From NCBI GenBank assembly GCA_019671135.1, contig JAHRHY010000014.1:804001-868000 (forward strand): DNA of 64,000 nucleotides. Reading direction: 5' to 3'. Positions 1 to 11,046 of this stretch are shown piece after piece. Source of the stretch: Linnemannia hyalina. Lineage: Eukaryota; Mortierellomycota; Mortierellomycetes; Mortierellales; Mortierellaceae. Numbering within the stretch: the first letter of the stretch is position 1; each line of letters begins with the position of its first letter. Made by a program: the position numbers and the translations under genes. The notes under the pieces were generated by a model. The model was given only the letters and a program-made list of their open reading frames with translations. It did not search any database and was not told the origin of the DNA.

Positions 1-1108
1 GGGGTGAATGTAAGAAAAGGAGAGCGAATGAATGGGCTAAAGTGGAAAATAAAAAAAGTGAGAGGTGCGTACATCTGGTCTTCTTATGCTGAGCTAGTTT
101 TCTGTGCGTTCGTTCTTTGATGTTCCTTCGCTTCACCGCCGAGAAGCGCACAGAAGCGTCTGGAAAAATCAGGACGGCACTCGACTGAATTATGATAACG
201 TGACTGTTTCCGATTGCCGCTGCCTGCCTTGGAGAGGAATGCCACCTGCTGGGGTGCAGTACCAGCGAGAGAGAGAGTGAGGGAGAGTGAGAGAGAGAGA
301 GAGAGAGAAAGGGAGAGAGAGAGAATGAGTGAGAGAGAAAGAGTGAGAGAGAAAGTGAAAGGGAGAGAAAGAGTGAGAGAGAGAAAGTGAAAGGGAAAGA
401 CACCAAGGATCACCCGCCTTTTCCTTTTGGGTACTCGACGGATGCAAGCCTCACGCGTGCGTGCGCGCGTTTACTTGTTTACTTGAAGGAAATCAACATG
501 CACATATTACATCTGCGAGATGGATACAAACTTTCATACTCAATAGATCAGATTCAGTCATCCATGCACTTCGGTTAGACTTTTTTGAACAGACAGCTGA
601 AATTCCTGTAAGCAAGAGGGACCAAGATCCATCGGACAGCACTGATATGCTTGTCCACAATGCTTCATCATTCATACCTAAAAAAAAAAAGAAGCTCGCA
701 CTTCAAAAAACGTGCTGGGAGGGAACCCGCCTGGATACCAGAGTCCTAGTGGTTAACCTTTGCTTGCCACCGCTTTTTGACTCTTCTCTTTCTCCTCTGC
801 TGCCAATTTTTTAGCTCTTCAAATGCATCTGCCCCCCTCCCTCCCTCTCTTTTTCTTTTTCCTTTTTCCTTTCCCCATCCCCCTCCCCTTCCTGTCCCTT
901 TCTATCCTTCTGTTCCTTTTCCATTTTCCACTTCTATTACCTCCTCCTCCTTAGCTCTTTCGCTCCTTCGTTACTTCCTTTCCACTTCTTCCTCATTCCC
1001 TCACATCCTTTACAAGCGTACATCGACACCCCATCCAAATCAAAGCTGTAGACCATCGTCAGCAAGAAAGATTCACAACCACTACACGGGCATCGCGAAT
1101 TCACATGC
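1..1108. other. Intergenic/5' region with GA microsatellite
   Basis: No gene is supported here. An imperfect (GA)n purine tract runs from about 267 to 395, and its apparent open frames on both strands are repeat-derived. From about 830 to 1010 the plus strand is a long CT-rich stretch of the kind that precedes genes in this window (also seen upstream of 6934 and of the CRN copies), so it is probably the promoter and 5' UTR of the gene starting at 1109. Confidence 0.6.
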
Positions 1109-4100
1109 ATGTCCGGTCATGGAGAAGACGCCCCAGGGCCACCACCCACTCCCGCATCTGCCCACGCTCATGCCACGACCACCCCCTCAGTCATACCTGC
1201 TCAGACCAACAACAACAATACAACACCACTCATAGGCCCCAACAGGACACCTGCACCGACACCCGACAGCCTGCCTGAGCATGCTCCCAATAGCTCTAAT
1301 GCTATCACGAGCACACGAGGAGGCACCAAGGACAAGACGCCTCAGGAGATTCCACCAACTACAACTACAACCACAGCCACAGCGACAGCGACAGCTACAG
1401 TAACAACTCCAGCACCAACAGCTGGACCCACGCTCATGGACAATCGCTCACCTCGTTCTGTCTCCGCATCGAACTCGACCTCCTCTATTCTGGGTTCGGC
1501 GTCAGCCCTCAGCTCAAGAATCTCCCCCCCACCCCCTTTGAGCCTCTCTCCTGGATACTTTTCCCAAGTCCCGACTCAGTCCACAACCCAGCTTCAGCTT
1601 CAAGTCAATACGAAATCATGCTCGACCTCCCCGCCCACGCTCAACCTTGTCCCCGCCACGCCTGGGCCTATCTCAGCCAACTCCAAGCCATTAACGATCG
1701 ACCTCCCGACCTCCAACCCCTCGACCCTCTCAAAACACAAGGGACAACCTGTCCTCCCCTACCTCGTGACACCCAAGGAAGAAAAGAGTCATGGAGCCAT
1801 CTGGGGTCTTTGGGATCACGACGACGGTATTCCGTCAAAGTCTATTACAAAAGTCACAAAGTCCAGCAAAGGTCCTCCAAGCACCTCGGGATCCTCCAAA
1901 GTTGTCACCTCTATGGGTGCCGAAGCAGGACGGAAAGCACTCTTGGCTCTGCAGAGCGTTGCAGCAGAAGAAGGAGCACCTATCTCCAGTGGAGGTAAAA
2001 AAAAAAAAGATTTTATGCATCAATTGCATCTAGAGCGCGCTTCATTGACAGATTCATTGGTATCGCGTGCTCTGGACATGATGTCGTCAATGGCTGTCGA
2101 GTGCCTAACCAAAGTTCTTTTTATAATTTGCATTGCTCGCCTGATGGTAGCCCCTAGAAAAAAGGCATCTGCCCAGCAACTGGCATCAAAGTTCACGATT
2201 CTTGCACCCCCTTTGTCATCGACACTCTCTGTTGCGTCGGCCCCTGTTTCGCCACACAAGGAGAGAGCCATTGGGGCGTTAATAACGGGAGGTTCACCCG
2301 CCACACCTTTTGAATCGGTCTCATTGCCAGCCACTCCGACCGCCACAGAGAACAGATCCACCTGCCTTCCAGAGAATGGCTTCTTCCTGGCTGTCATGTC
2401 AGTCTACTGGTCAAACCTCGTTGGTCCGCGGATAGAGCAGGTGAGGCAACTCTTGGACTTGTTATTGTGGCGAACTGATGTAATCCGATCGACGTGTCTG
2501 GACAAAATTTTCTTCATTTTACTCACTCATACACCTGTTGTTGTTTTGTCGCTTTCGTTCCCTTCTAATGAAATGCAATGGTTGCACAAAATTCAGATCT
2601 GGACCCCGCGAGTTGGGTGCCCCGACGAGTCGACCCTTAACCAATTGGCTAAGCAGATCTTGAACGGGGAAGTCATGCGGACGACGGAGAAAGTAGAGTC
2701 AAAGATGGTGGTGCTTCAGGAAGAAGGTATGCTAAAGCGACCATATGTATCTTGATTGGCATTGTTGCCTTTTGTCAACAGGCTGTTATCCCAGCACCGG
2801 AGGCATGCCTGCTCACCAAGAATCTTGTAATTCTGTTCCTGTGAATCAACAATAGGTCTTATTGCCATGTCATACCTATATACAGCCAACCCCTCCATGG
2901 CAGAGACCTGTTCGTTCAGCAGCACCACTCTCGGGATCACAACAGGAACACTTGCCATGTCAACCAAATTTGTCCTCAGCTTTGTCGTTCCTTTGGCCTA
3001 CCTTCAAAACTTTTCTGGATTCTTTGGCGTCATGTCGGACCACGCCCCAGTCTTGATTGAGATCCTTCGCGGTCTCCGATCCGGTCTTGTAAGTCTCTTA
3101 TGGCAGCAAAATACGCGCAGCACATATGATAATATACTTTCGTGATTGATTCATTGACATGCTTGTTACTCCTTTGTTCCCTTTGGTAGAGATTGAACGT
3201 CGCTCTTGATTTGTTTGCTGAGGAGCATTTGGTGCCATTTGTGGAGGATGTAATGACAATGGAAGCAGTGGCAATGGCTATCGAAGGCGCCAAGGTATAT
3301 ATGCAGGAAATGACGCACATGGGGATTGTGGGACACCCCCTAATTGTGAACGGGACTCTGACAGCCTTCCTGCCCTCTCAAATCATAGGTGAGCCATATT
3401 GCGCTTGGACGAGAAGGCGATCAAGTGTTTGGACGGGAGTTCTTAAACCGCGCCATCACTTCTCACTTGCAAACCAACTCGTCAACGGTGGTAGTCGGCA
3501 ACAACATCACCATCATGAACATGGTAAGCTTCAAGACTGTTTACTGTTACTTCCTATTCTGCCATACAAACATCGAAACTAATCTACTTGACCTACATAT
3601 TTCTGGACCATAGATGATCAACACATTGGCATTATTCTTGTCGGCAGAGGATCGAGCAAAGTCATGTCACGCCAGGAAACAACACCGCTATCTCCCGGAC
3701 TTGTTTCTTCAGGGAATCTACACACCCAGCATCGGAAAGCAGTCGAACACTTCAGGGACTACCATTGACGCGGAGACAGGATTGCCGTTGCGCAAGTCGG
3801 ATCGGTGTAACCGGTTATATCACATTCTCTCTTCGCCTTTTCCAACAACAATTGTTGATACCGTGCGGTGCAAGGTGGAGCAGACGGAGCGGTTTCCCAA
3901 GTATACGGCGCTGCGGTCAGAATACCAGAGGGAGCAGACAAAATGTGTCATTGACCGCTCCATCAGCCGAGTCACGGCGTGGAATGCATCCAATCAAGTT
4001 GGGTATCTGAACTTGAGTTCGATACCGCCTCAGACCTTTCAAAATAACACGGGATCAGATGCAGGAGGATTCTGGGGCGCCAAGCGGGAAAACAGCTGGA

Positions 4101-4621
4101 CAAGCGTGGAGTGGAAAGGGCAAAAGGTCGTGCGGCCAGTTCAGTCTGCTGCATCTATGGTGGAAAACCTTGTCCGATGTACTGTGGGCTTGCCGATTGA
4201 GATGCGCGAAGGGTATGTCCGTCAATGGCGGCGTGGTCTTGTCAAACGATCCATGTCCCTCGTCAAGTTTGTTCGCAAAGAAGGGTACGTTTTCAAGCAA
4301 GCTAGGAAGTAACAATCCTTGGGGGTATTGTATTTTGTCACCAAACATTTGGTTAACTCAAGATTTTCATCTTTTTATAGGGTTCACCTTGCAGAGCAAT
4401 TGGAACAACAGCAGCGGAACCCCAAGCAAAAGTCAACATCCACGGATCAAGACTCGGCTCTGGATGAAGACCCTTCACAACCGGCAACAGTTCAATCAGC
4501 CCAGGAAATCTTTCAACAATTGGGTATCGATTCGAGTGATCTCAGCATCATTCTTGGAACCGCCGAGCGGATACTTCCTTCCATCACTGAGTTTGTTCGT
4601 GTTCACCTTGGCGTTGAGTGA
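1109..4621 (+). CDS. C9orf72: C9orf72-like DENN-family protein (8 exons, about 915 aa)
   Basis: Proposed exons: 1109-1994, 2151-2440, 2597-2726, 2856-3088, 3190-3388, about 3426-3523, 3614-4284, 4381-4621. The phases close to a 915-residue frame. The first 300 or so residues are Pro/Thr/Ser-rich and disordered. The conserved part then follows the animal C9orf72 order: a longin/uDENN start (SVYWSNLVGPRIEQIWTPR), LNQLAKQILNGEVMRT, a central FLNRAITSHLQT...STVVVG block, and TLALFLSAEDRAKSC. Animal C9orf72 forms a GEF/GAP-like complex with SMCR8 and WDR41 and acts in autophagy and lysosomal signalling; a similar role here is inference. Odd points are the long N-terminal extension and a very short intron near 3389-3425. 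An AATAAA lies near 4650. The family call rests on several motif matches in the right order. Confidence 0.85.
3389..3425 (+). other. Putative micro-intron in the C9orf72-like gene
   Basis: The frame must move by one base between the block ending at 3388 and the block containing FLNRAITSHLQT. A good donor (GTGAGC) starts at 3389, and AG acceptors at 3413, 3416 and 3425 would all restore the frame, giving introns of 25, 28 or 37 nt. The other introns of this gene are 90-163 nt. A one-base sequence error is the alternative. Confidence 0.45.
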
Positions 4622-4780
4622 AAGACGTTTTTTTTCGTTTCTTGGCACTAATAAAACCGGCATAGTCAAGTAGCGAAAACATGGGGAATTGCATACAAAG
4701 GTTGTTGTTAAAAGTATTTATTTACGGAGAAGTAAGGATGGAGGTGGTATACAAAGGGAAAGAGGGAAGTAGAGTGTCAT
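4622..4780. other. Convergent 3' region
   Basis: Short spacer between the 3' ends of the C9orf72-like gene (+) and the CsbD-like gene (-). It contains an AATAAA signal at about 4650 for the plus-strand gene. Confidence 0.5.
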
Positions 4781-5230
4781 TTAGACTTTGCGCTCGAGGG
4801 TTCCTTGAGTTTCGGTGGTGGCACCATCAACCTTCGTGGAATGGTCGTTCGTCAAGTCGCCGACCATCTGCTTGACCTTGCCTTCGAGTTCATGTTCAGT
4901 TCCACGGGCCTGAGTCCTAGCATCTTCAACGTTCTGTTGGGTGTCAGCACTCGACTTTTGAGCAGCTCCCTCTGCAGCTAGACCTGACAAGCCGAGAGTC
5001 TGACCGATGGCCTGCTTGGCGCCTCCGACAACCGAGTTGGCGTTGTTTTCGGCAGTGTGTTTGAGTCGTTCGGCTTCGGCCTTGGCGTCGGCGACTTTTT
5101 GAGCGGTCTCGGCTTCGGATTTCTGGCGGGCGCCGTCAGCGGCGATGTCGGGGTAGCCCAATGTCTGGCCGATGGTTTGCTTGGCGGCACCGATGTATTG
5201 GTTGGCGGTGTTGGAGAGGCGATCAGTCAT
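4781..5230 (-). CDS. CsbD-like / mismatched-base-pair and cruciform-DNA recognition-type protein (149 aa)
   Basis: Intronless small hydrophilic protein. Three related segments are visible: NQYIGAAKQTIGQTLG at the N-terminus, NSVVGGAKQAIGQTLG in the middle, and EGKVKQMVGDLTND near the C-terminus. The G(A/G)AKQxIGQTLG pattern is the CsbD-like signature, known from bacterial general-stress proteins and from fungal proteins named after Ustilago Hmp1. Residues between the repeats are Ala/Glu/Lys-rich and likely helical. There is no signal peptide or membrane segment. A stress-protective or DNA-associated role is known only loosely for the family, so the precise function is not claimed. The ATG at 5230 gives a start directly before the first repeat. 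Confidence 0.85.
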   Translation of the reverse strand: MTDRLSNTANQYIGAAKQTIGQTLGYPDIAADGARQKSEAETAQKVADAKAEAERLKHTAENNANSVVGGAKQAIGQTLGLSGLAAEGAAQKSSADTQQNVEDARTQARGTEHELEGKVKQMVGDLTNDHSTKVDGATTETQGTLERKV

Positions 5231-6933
5231 TTTTGCGGTGTTGTTGTTGTTGTTGACTTGTTGGGAGTGTGGATGTGTTGGAGTTGGTTATTGTGGCTGT
5301 TGGTTTGATGAGTAGAAAGTGAAGAAAGTCCAGGTTATTTTATACGATTTTATTTTCTTTTTGTTGTAGGGTGATGATGCGTCTATGTTGTAACTATGAC
5401 GACGTTGGTCATCATCAGAAACCTGGTCAATTAAATGACGGCATTTGTTTAGTAACTGGTGGATTGGTGGTGCCTGGATATTCGTGTGCTTATCATTCGA
5501 TGACATCGAGAGTTTAGCTAGGATGGGCACCGTCTGAGGTTTGGGTGGCGATGATGGCCGTAGGCAAAGACTCCCTTGGTACCCAGGCTTAGTAGGTTGG
5601 AGTCTTGAACTATCAAAAGGGGGGCTTTCAAAGAAGAAGTGAGCCAAAGAAATAAAAAAAATAATCACGGGTCCTATTCCTTTTCGCCACACTTACTATG
5701 CAGGAGTACAGAACAACGAGAAAAATACGATATGCATTGTTGCATGTTGATTGAGAGTCTGCTGCTCTCCTATCTGGATTTTGGACAATGTGCTACGTTG
5801 AAGCAATGGTGGCCCATTTGCTTTCTTCGATATCTGAGGTTCTGTGTTGTTTGTACTTTGTACTAACCACCCTGGAGATGAAATTTCATTTCCTGTGGTC
5901 GCAAAGGTTAAAAAAAAGAGCGACGAATGGATAGTGTGTATGGTAGGGGGAGGGAGAGAGAGAGAGAGTGGGGCAATGAAAAGGAAGCGGTGCTGGGCTC
6001 ATTTTCCTTTCATTCATTTAGAGTGTCCCTGACTTTTTTGACCTTTTGCCCAGAGTAAGGTTACCAATGTATATGGATTGGATATGTTGAATGAAGAGTG
6101 GTAGTGTTTGTGTGAGTGTTTGTGCGCCAATAAGCGTTCCATTTTATTGCCCCAAGACTGACTGGCTGACACATGGAAGCAATTGAACACCTTCATTGCA
6201 CTCGGATAGACCAAAGTAATCCGGCACCTCCATGAGAATGGAGGGGGAGCAAGCATGAAACAAGAGGAAACATAAACAGTTATCAACGCCCTGTCTCCCG
6301 TTTTCGTTTCATCGTGCATGTTCCTTAGCCTTCCTTCCCCTTGTCCCTGTCAGCGGTCGGGTAACTGTCTGTCTGTCCTTCTGTCTGTGATGGCAGTTAG
6401 TCAGACAAGTAAAACCTCCGACATTACACATCCACCCTGGCTACCCTTTAGTTCTTCTTATTGTCTCCGTGAACACTCTCTGTAATGTTCTTTTCATTTC
6501 ATTACTGACACTCGTTTCTTTGTTTTCCCTCTCCGCCTCAACTGCGACGAGGTAATGCTCTCTGATGTCTTGTCCACCAGCCCAAGTCCGTTTTCTGCTC
6601 ACTGCCAAACCGTCCTCTCCCCCTTTTTTTTGCTTGCCTTCCTTCGTCTTTTGTCCATGGGCGATTGAAGGCAGTGGCACTGCGATCGATTGCACTTGCC
6701 CATAATAAAAATAGTAATGCCCCCTGCTGTTGCCCATCCTCTGTTCTCCTTCTTCTCTTCTTCTTCTTCTTCAACCAAACCCCCACCCTTCTCTTTCTTT
6801 TCTCTTTCACATTTTTAACCGTTCCACCTCTCGCCCACTTATACCCCTCCCTCCCTCCTTCAAGCTTTCATAGAACCCAAACCAAAAAAAAAAAAAACTA
6901 ACGAACCCTGCATATACGACCAACTACATCAAC
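5231..6933. other. Intergenic region, divergent promoters
   Basis: About 1.7 kb between the divergently transcribed CsbD-like gene and the gene starting at 6934. No convincing coding sequence is present. A short (GA)n run lies at about 5957-5970. CT-rich stretches (6700-6860) followed by a poly-A run (6880-6897) lie just before the next start codon and look like its 5' UTR. Confidence 0.5.
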
Positions 6934-9900
6934 ATGTCCGACTCGAGTGCCATGGTCTCCATCACCGCAGCCAACACTAATGACACTCTCAGTTCCCTCC
7001 AGGACACCCCCAAGCCCTCCTCAGTCGCCGAAAACGCTCCTACAAAGTCGACCTCGTCTTCCTCCATCTCGGCCGCAGCCGCAACCGCATCGACTACCTC
7101 TACCACCACCACTTCCACAGAACCGAATGAGCCGCTGTCGAGGGATGAGCACAAGGCCGCCTCAGCAGCACTTCCGCCCAAACCGCCCACTATCCTTTTG
7201 CCCCCGGTTGAAATCGATGAACGACCAACCTCGAAGAAGAAGGGCGACGATAACAACAAGAACATTGATCCTCTAGCCACACCTCCTCCTGCTGCTGTTG
7301 CTGCAGCAACGAAGCAAGGGGTCAAAACCACCAAGCCAGCCACTGGCGTGGCTTCAAAGGCAAAGAGTGGAGTGGTAGCTGCTTCAGCGACTACCTTCAC
7401 ATCAGTAAGGAAGCCACTGACGGCGAGTTTATTGAAAGCCACCACAGCTACCACAGCAGCAGCAACTGGATCGACCTCCAGAGTCAAGCCTACAACAACA
7501 ACAGCAGCAACAACATCGTCCACAACAAGGACACCTGTCAAGCCTCGTCCTGCTATTCCTACGACTTTAAGAAGCGCTGCTGCTGCTTCGACTGCCACTT
7601 CTTCCACACGAACCCTTTCTTCCACACGAACCCTTTCCTCCCCACGAACCCCTTCCTCTTCCACGTCCACCACCACTGCTGCTTCTAGAGCTGCTGCTGC
7701 CAGAACTCTCGTACCTCCCACAGCCTCAACAGTACGGAAGTCACCCTCTACACCTTCCCTTTCCAGTTCTACCCGCCCAGCCGTTTCAAGTGCAACTCGA
7801 CGTGTCGCTTCGAGTTCTGAAGCTGCACCCACATCATCATCCTCTCCACAGAGTGGCAGCCCTTCTTCTACGCCAGGACCTTCTCGTTCAGCGAGCCGTG
7901 CGTCCATCGCCTCTTCCGCGACCACAAACACAACCACTTTGACAGCACGACGACCTCTCATATCTTCATCGACCACTACTCTAGCAAATCGCACTACGAC
8001 GGGTCGGGTCGGTGCGCCAGGTACCGCCTCATCTTCAACAGCATCAGCCACTCGGAGAACCCCTTCCAGCTCGACCAACCTCTCGCCCACGTCGACCTTG
8101 CGTTCGCCTTCCAACACGTCGTCTCTTGGCCGGAGTTCTGTACGACCTACGGGAACTCAGTCGACCACCCCTACACCCATCCGCAAAACCTTGACCTCTG
8201 CCTCCACAGCCTCGACTTCCACTCGTCCAGTTACGGATGCAACCAAAGTGAAGATGTTGAGCTCTCAGTTATCTGGGCTTCAAGAGAAGGTAATAATGCA
8301 TTTGCTTTGCCAAGATGAAAGAAGGAACTTTGGGGGTTGACAAGACCCATATGACCTTGTCACTCCTTTTTTTGTTGTTGTGTTATATGTCGGCTCTTTG
8401 TTTCTTTCATTGTTTGAGGGGTGGTGGAACTTGGTCATGATTATATACGATACTAACATCCAAATTATTCGTGCATCTGCACCATCTTCGTCATTTCTCT
8501 CTCTCTTTCTCACTCCTTCCCCACCGTCCAACCACCTCTCTATTCTTTTTTTCCTATGTAAACGGTAGCATGATCAAACACTCAAGCTACTCCAGGAACA
8601 AGAAGAGCGACTGAAGCGCGAATTGGAGGAATTGTCCACCATCTCATCCGATCAACAGCGAAAGCCGATTCCATCAGACACTCACGATATCTTGCAGGAA
8701 ATGGAGGATTTGAGGTCACAATTCCAGAATGCAAAGGAACAGCATGAGAAAGCCTTGGAAGATATTTCTGCTGAGCGCGCTTTGGAGATTTCGCAGCTCA
8801 AGGAGTCGCATGAGGCCCTTTTGTTGGCCATGACGCAGGAGAGGGATACTGTTGCAGAGTCTTTGAAGGTATGGTGGACTTTACTTGGCATCGTGTTTTT
8901 GATTTGGTGCTCTTTGTGTGGTTATTGTTCAATCTGCATATCAAAGGTAGTTTCTAATAATATACTTGTCTTTCTGGGTTTTGATGGCCACCGATTAGGT
9001 CTTGAAAGAGTCGGGAGAACTGACTGAGCAGGAAAAGAACGACCGCATCAAATCGATGGAAGAGCAGATGGAGGCCGCACTTCAAAGCCATAATGAGGCC
9101 GTTGCAGAGCATGCGGTCGCCTTGGAGACGCTTCGTGATGAAATCGAAGCTGCCTGGAACCTAAAGCTCGAGTCCAAGATCCAAACCTTGGAGAGGGAAC
9201 ACAAGGAGAAACTTGGTGCTGCAGAGGAGAACATCCAAGTGGCTGGTCATTCGAGCGAAGAGGCGATCCAACAACTCAAGGACTCGTTTGCGGAGCAGAT
9301 CAAGGACCTCGAGGACGAGAAAGAGACCCGGATCTTGGAGCTGATAGCTCAGCATGAGGCCGAGCTCCAAGCTGAGAAGGACAAGTTTGTGCAACAGGCC
9401 GATGCACATGAGGAGCTGATTGCCCATATGAAGGACCAGCATGAGGAGGTTGTAGGAAAGCTGAAGATCCGATTGGAGTCGACGGAGGACGCCATGGGTA
9501 ACGCTCAGAGCGAACTGATTCGTATCCAAGAGGAAACTCAGGTGGAACTCAAGGAGGTTCGTCAGGCTATGGAGGAGATTCGTAAGGTGTTGGCTCTCAA
9601 GGAGACTGAGAATGCTGATCTGGAAAGACGTATCCGGGAACTGACTGATGACCTGGAGATCGCCTCCCTCAGCGCCATGTAAGCTTGCTTTCTCGCTTCC
9701 TGCGCTAGCTTGATGATGAAGCTACATTCTTTGTTTGCTAAGGTCTGACCAATTTTCTTCCATTTTCCATTCCACAGGTTGAAGAACGACAAGAAGTACA
9801 AGGTCAAGTTGGTCCAGATTTTCGGTTCAACCGTTAGCGGCAACTTGAAGGTATGCTGCAAAAATAGTCTTAAATTGCATTGGTCGTTTCTAAGAGTACC

Positions 9901-10667
9901 TCGTTTCTTAGTCTCTAATCCTATATCCTTCCTTTTATATGGATTAGATCAAGAAGGCACAGCAGTCGATTAGTGATGCGCTGGAGCAGCTGGAGATCGA
10001 GTACGAGTTTGTGGATGTGTCATCCTCGGACGAAGCCAAGAGCTTGATGCGCCGCAAGAATGGTAACGAGACCCGACTGCCCCAGATCTTTTCTGGTGGC
10101 GAGTATAGAGGACTCGTTGAGGATTTCGAGTACGCTATCGAGACGCACCAACTGATCCAGTTCTTGGGCTTTGACCGTGTCAGGGCGTTTGTCCCTCAGA
10201 AGAAGGTCCTGGAGCCTTCTGCCTTAAGTTTGGGAGCCCAGGATGGCGAGGATGCCGAGCAAGGAGCCGGACGTCCTAATGTCGTCGTCAATGGGTTGGG
10301 CAACCGGGTGGGTGCTTCTCCTGGTACTCCTGGTACTCCTGGTACTCCTTCCAGCAGTGGACGGTTGAGCAGTGACCTGGGCACATCGATGTACTTGTTG
10401 TCGCCTTCGTCGAACCGGTTCCAGTCTACCGCATCCGTGGCATCGAACTCTCCCTCGCGGAGTAATGGCGTCAAGAAGCCCGGATTTGTGCAGGCAGCTG
10501 GTCAGGCTTGGGATGGCGCACTAAAGGAGGATGTCACACGTGCCAAGCATGATCTGGGCTTCAACAGCACTGTGACCCCTGATGATGACGAGCTTGAAGA
10601 GCTCTTCCAGAACGGTGCTGTTAGCGAGGCTGACCTTGAAGCCATGCTGGCGTCTGCTCGTATTTGA
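6934..10667 (+). CDS. Disordered + coiled-coil + SH3BGR-type thioredoxin-fold protein (5 exons, about 1042 aa)
   Basis: Exons: 6934-8289, 8569-8868, 8999-9678, 9778-9850, 9948-10667; the phases close to 1042 aa. Residues 1-440 are almost entirely Ser/Thr/Ala/Pro with scattered Arg/Lys. Residues about 450-780 form long coiled coil (heptad-rich Glu/Lys/Gln/Leu). Residues about 785-895 form an SH3BGR-like thioredoxin fold: KVKLVQIFGSTVSGNLKIKK, then EYEFVDVSSSDEAKSLM, PQIFSGGEYRGLVEDFEYAI and QFLGF. This matches SH3BGRL proteins, which have the fold but lack the catalytic CxxC. The C-terminus is Gly/Pro/Ser-rich with a GTP repeat from a 9-bp tandem unit (about 10317-10350). The basic Ser-rich head plus coiled coil resembles cytoskeletal adaptors, but that is inference. 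An AATAAA lies near 10751. Confidence 0.85.
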
Positions 10668-11046
10668 ACAACTTTTTCAATCCCTTTTTCTTTTCTCCTT
10701 AATACCCCAATCCCACCTACCTTTGTACCATGATCCCATCCCCTTATGAAAATAAAATGAAAGAAATGAATATTGAGCCCACAGCGTCAATTACACGTTG
10801 CACTCGCTGGCTGGGGGACTGCCGCCTGCAATAAAAATTGAGAATGACATGCTTCCTCGTTTAACATCTTTCTTCTTTCATCACAAACCATCGCGCCTAA
10901 GAGTGTTACTTCAAGTCAGGAAAACGAGCCAGGACACAAGGAACCAAGGACCATAGTCACACTTTGCTCGTCCCAACTAGCATCCGACAACCAGCCGCAT
11001 TACACCCACCCCACGGCATTTCACACTAATCTTCTCCGCATTCATC
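10668..11046. other. Intergenic spacer
   Basis: About 380 bp between two plus-strand genes. It contains the polyadenylation region of the upstream gene (AATAAA near 10751) and the presumed promoter of the syntaxin gene. No other structure is seen. Confidence 0.5.

Noticed and set aside
84..447. Two overlapping minus-strand frames rich in Ser/Leu
   Set aside because: They are translations of the GA microsatellite and have no other support.
6924..8117. Long minus-strand frame of about 397 codons opposite the SH3BGR-fold gene
   Set aside because: It is the complement of a Ser/Thr-rich exon; Val/Glu-rich shadow with no domain, while the plus strand joins into a coherent multi-exon protein.
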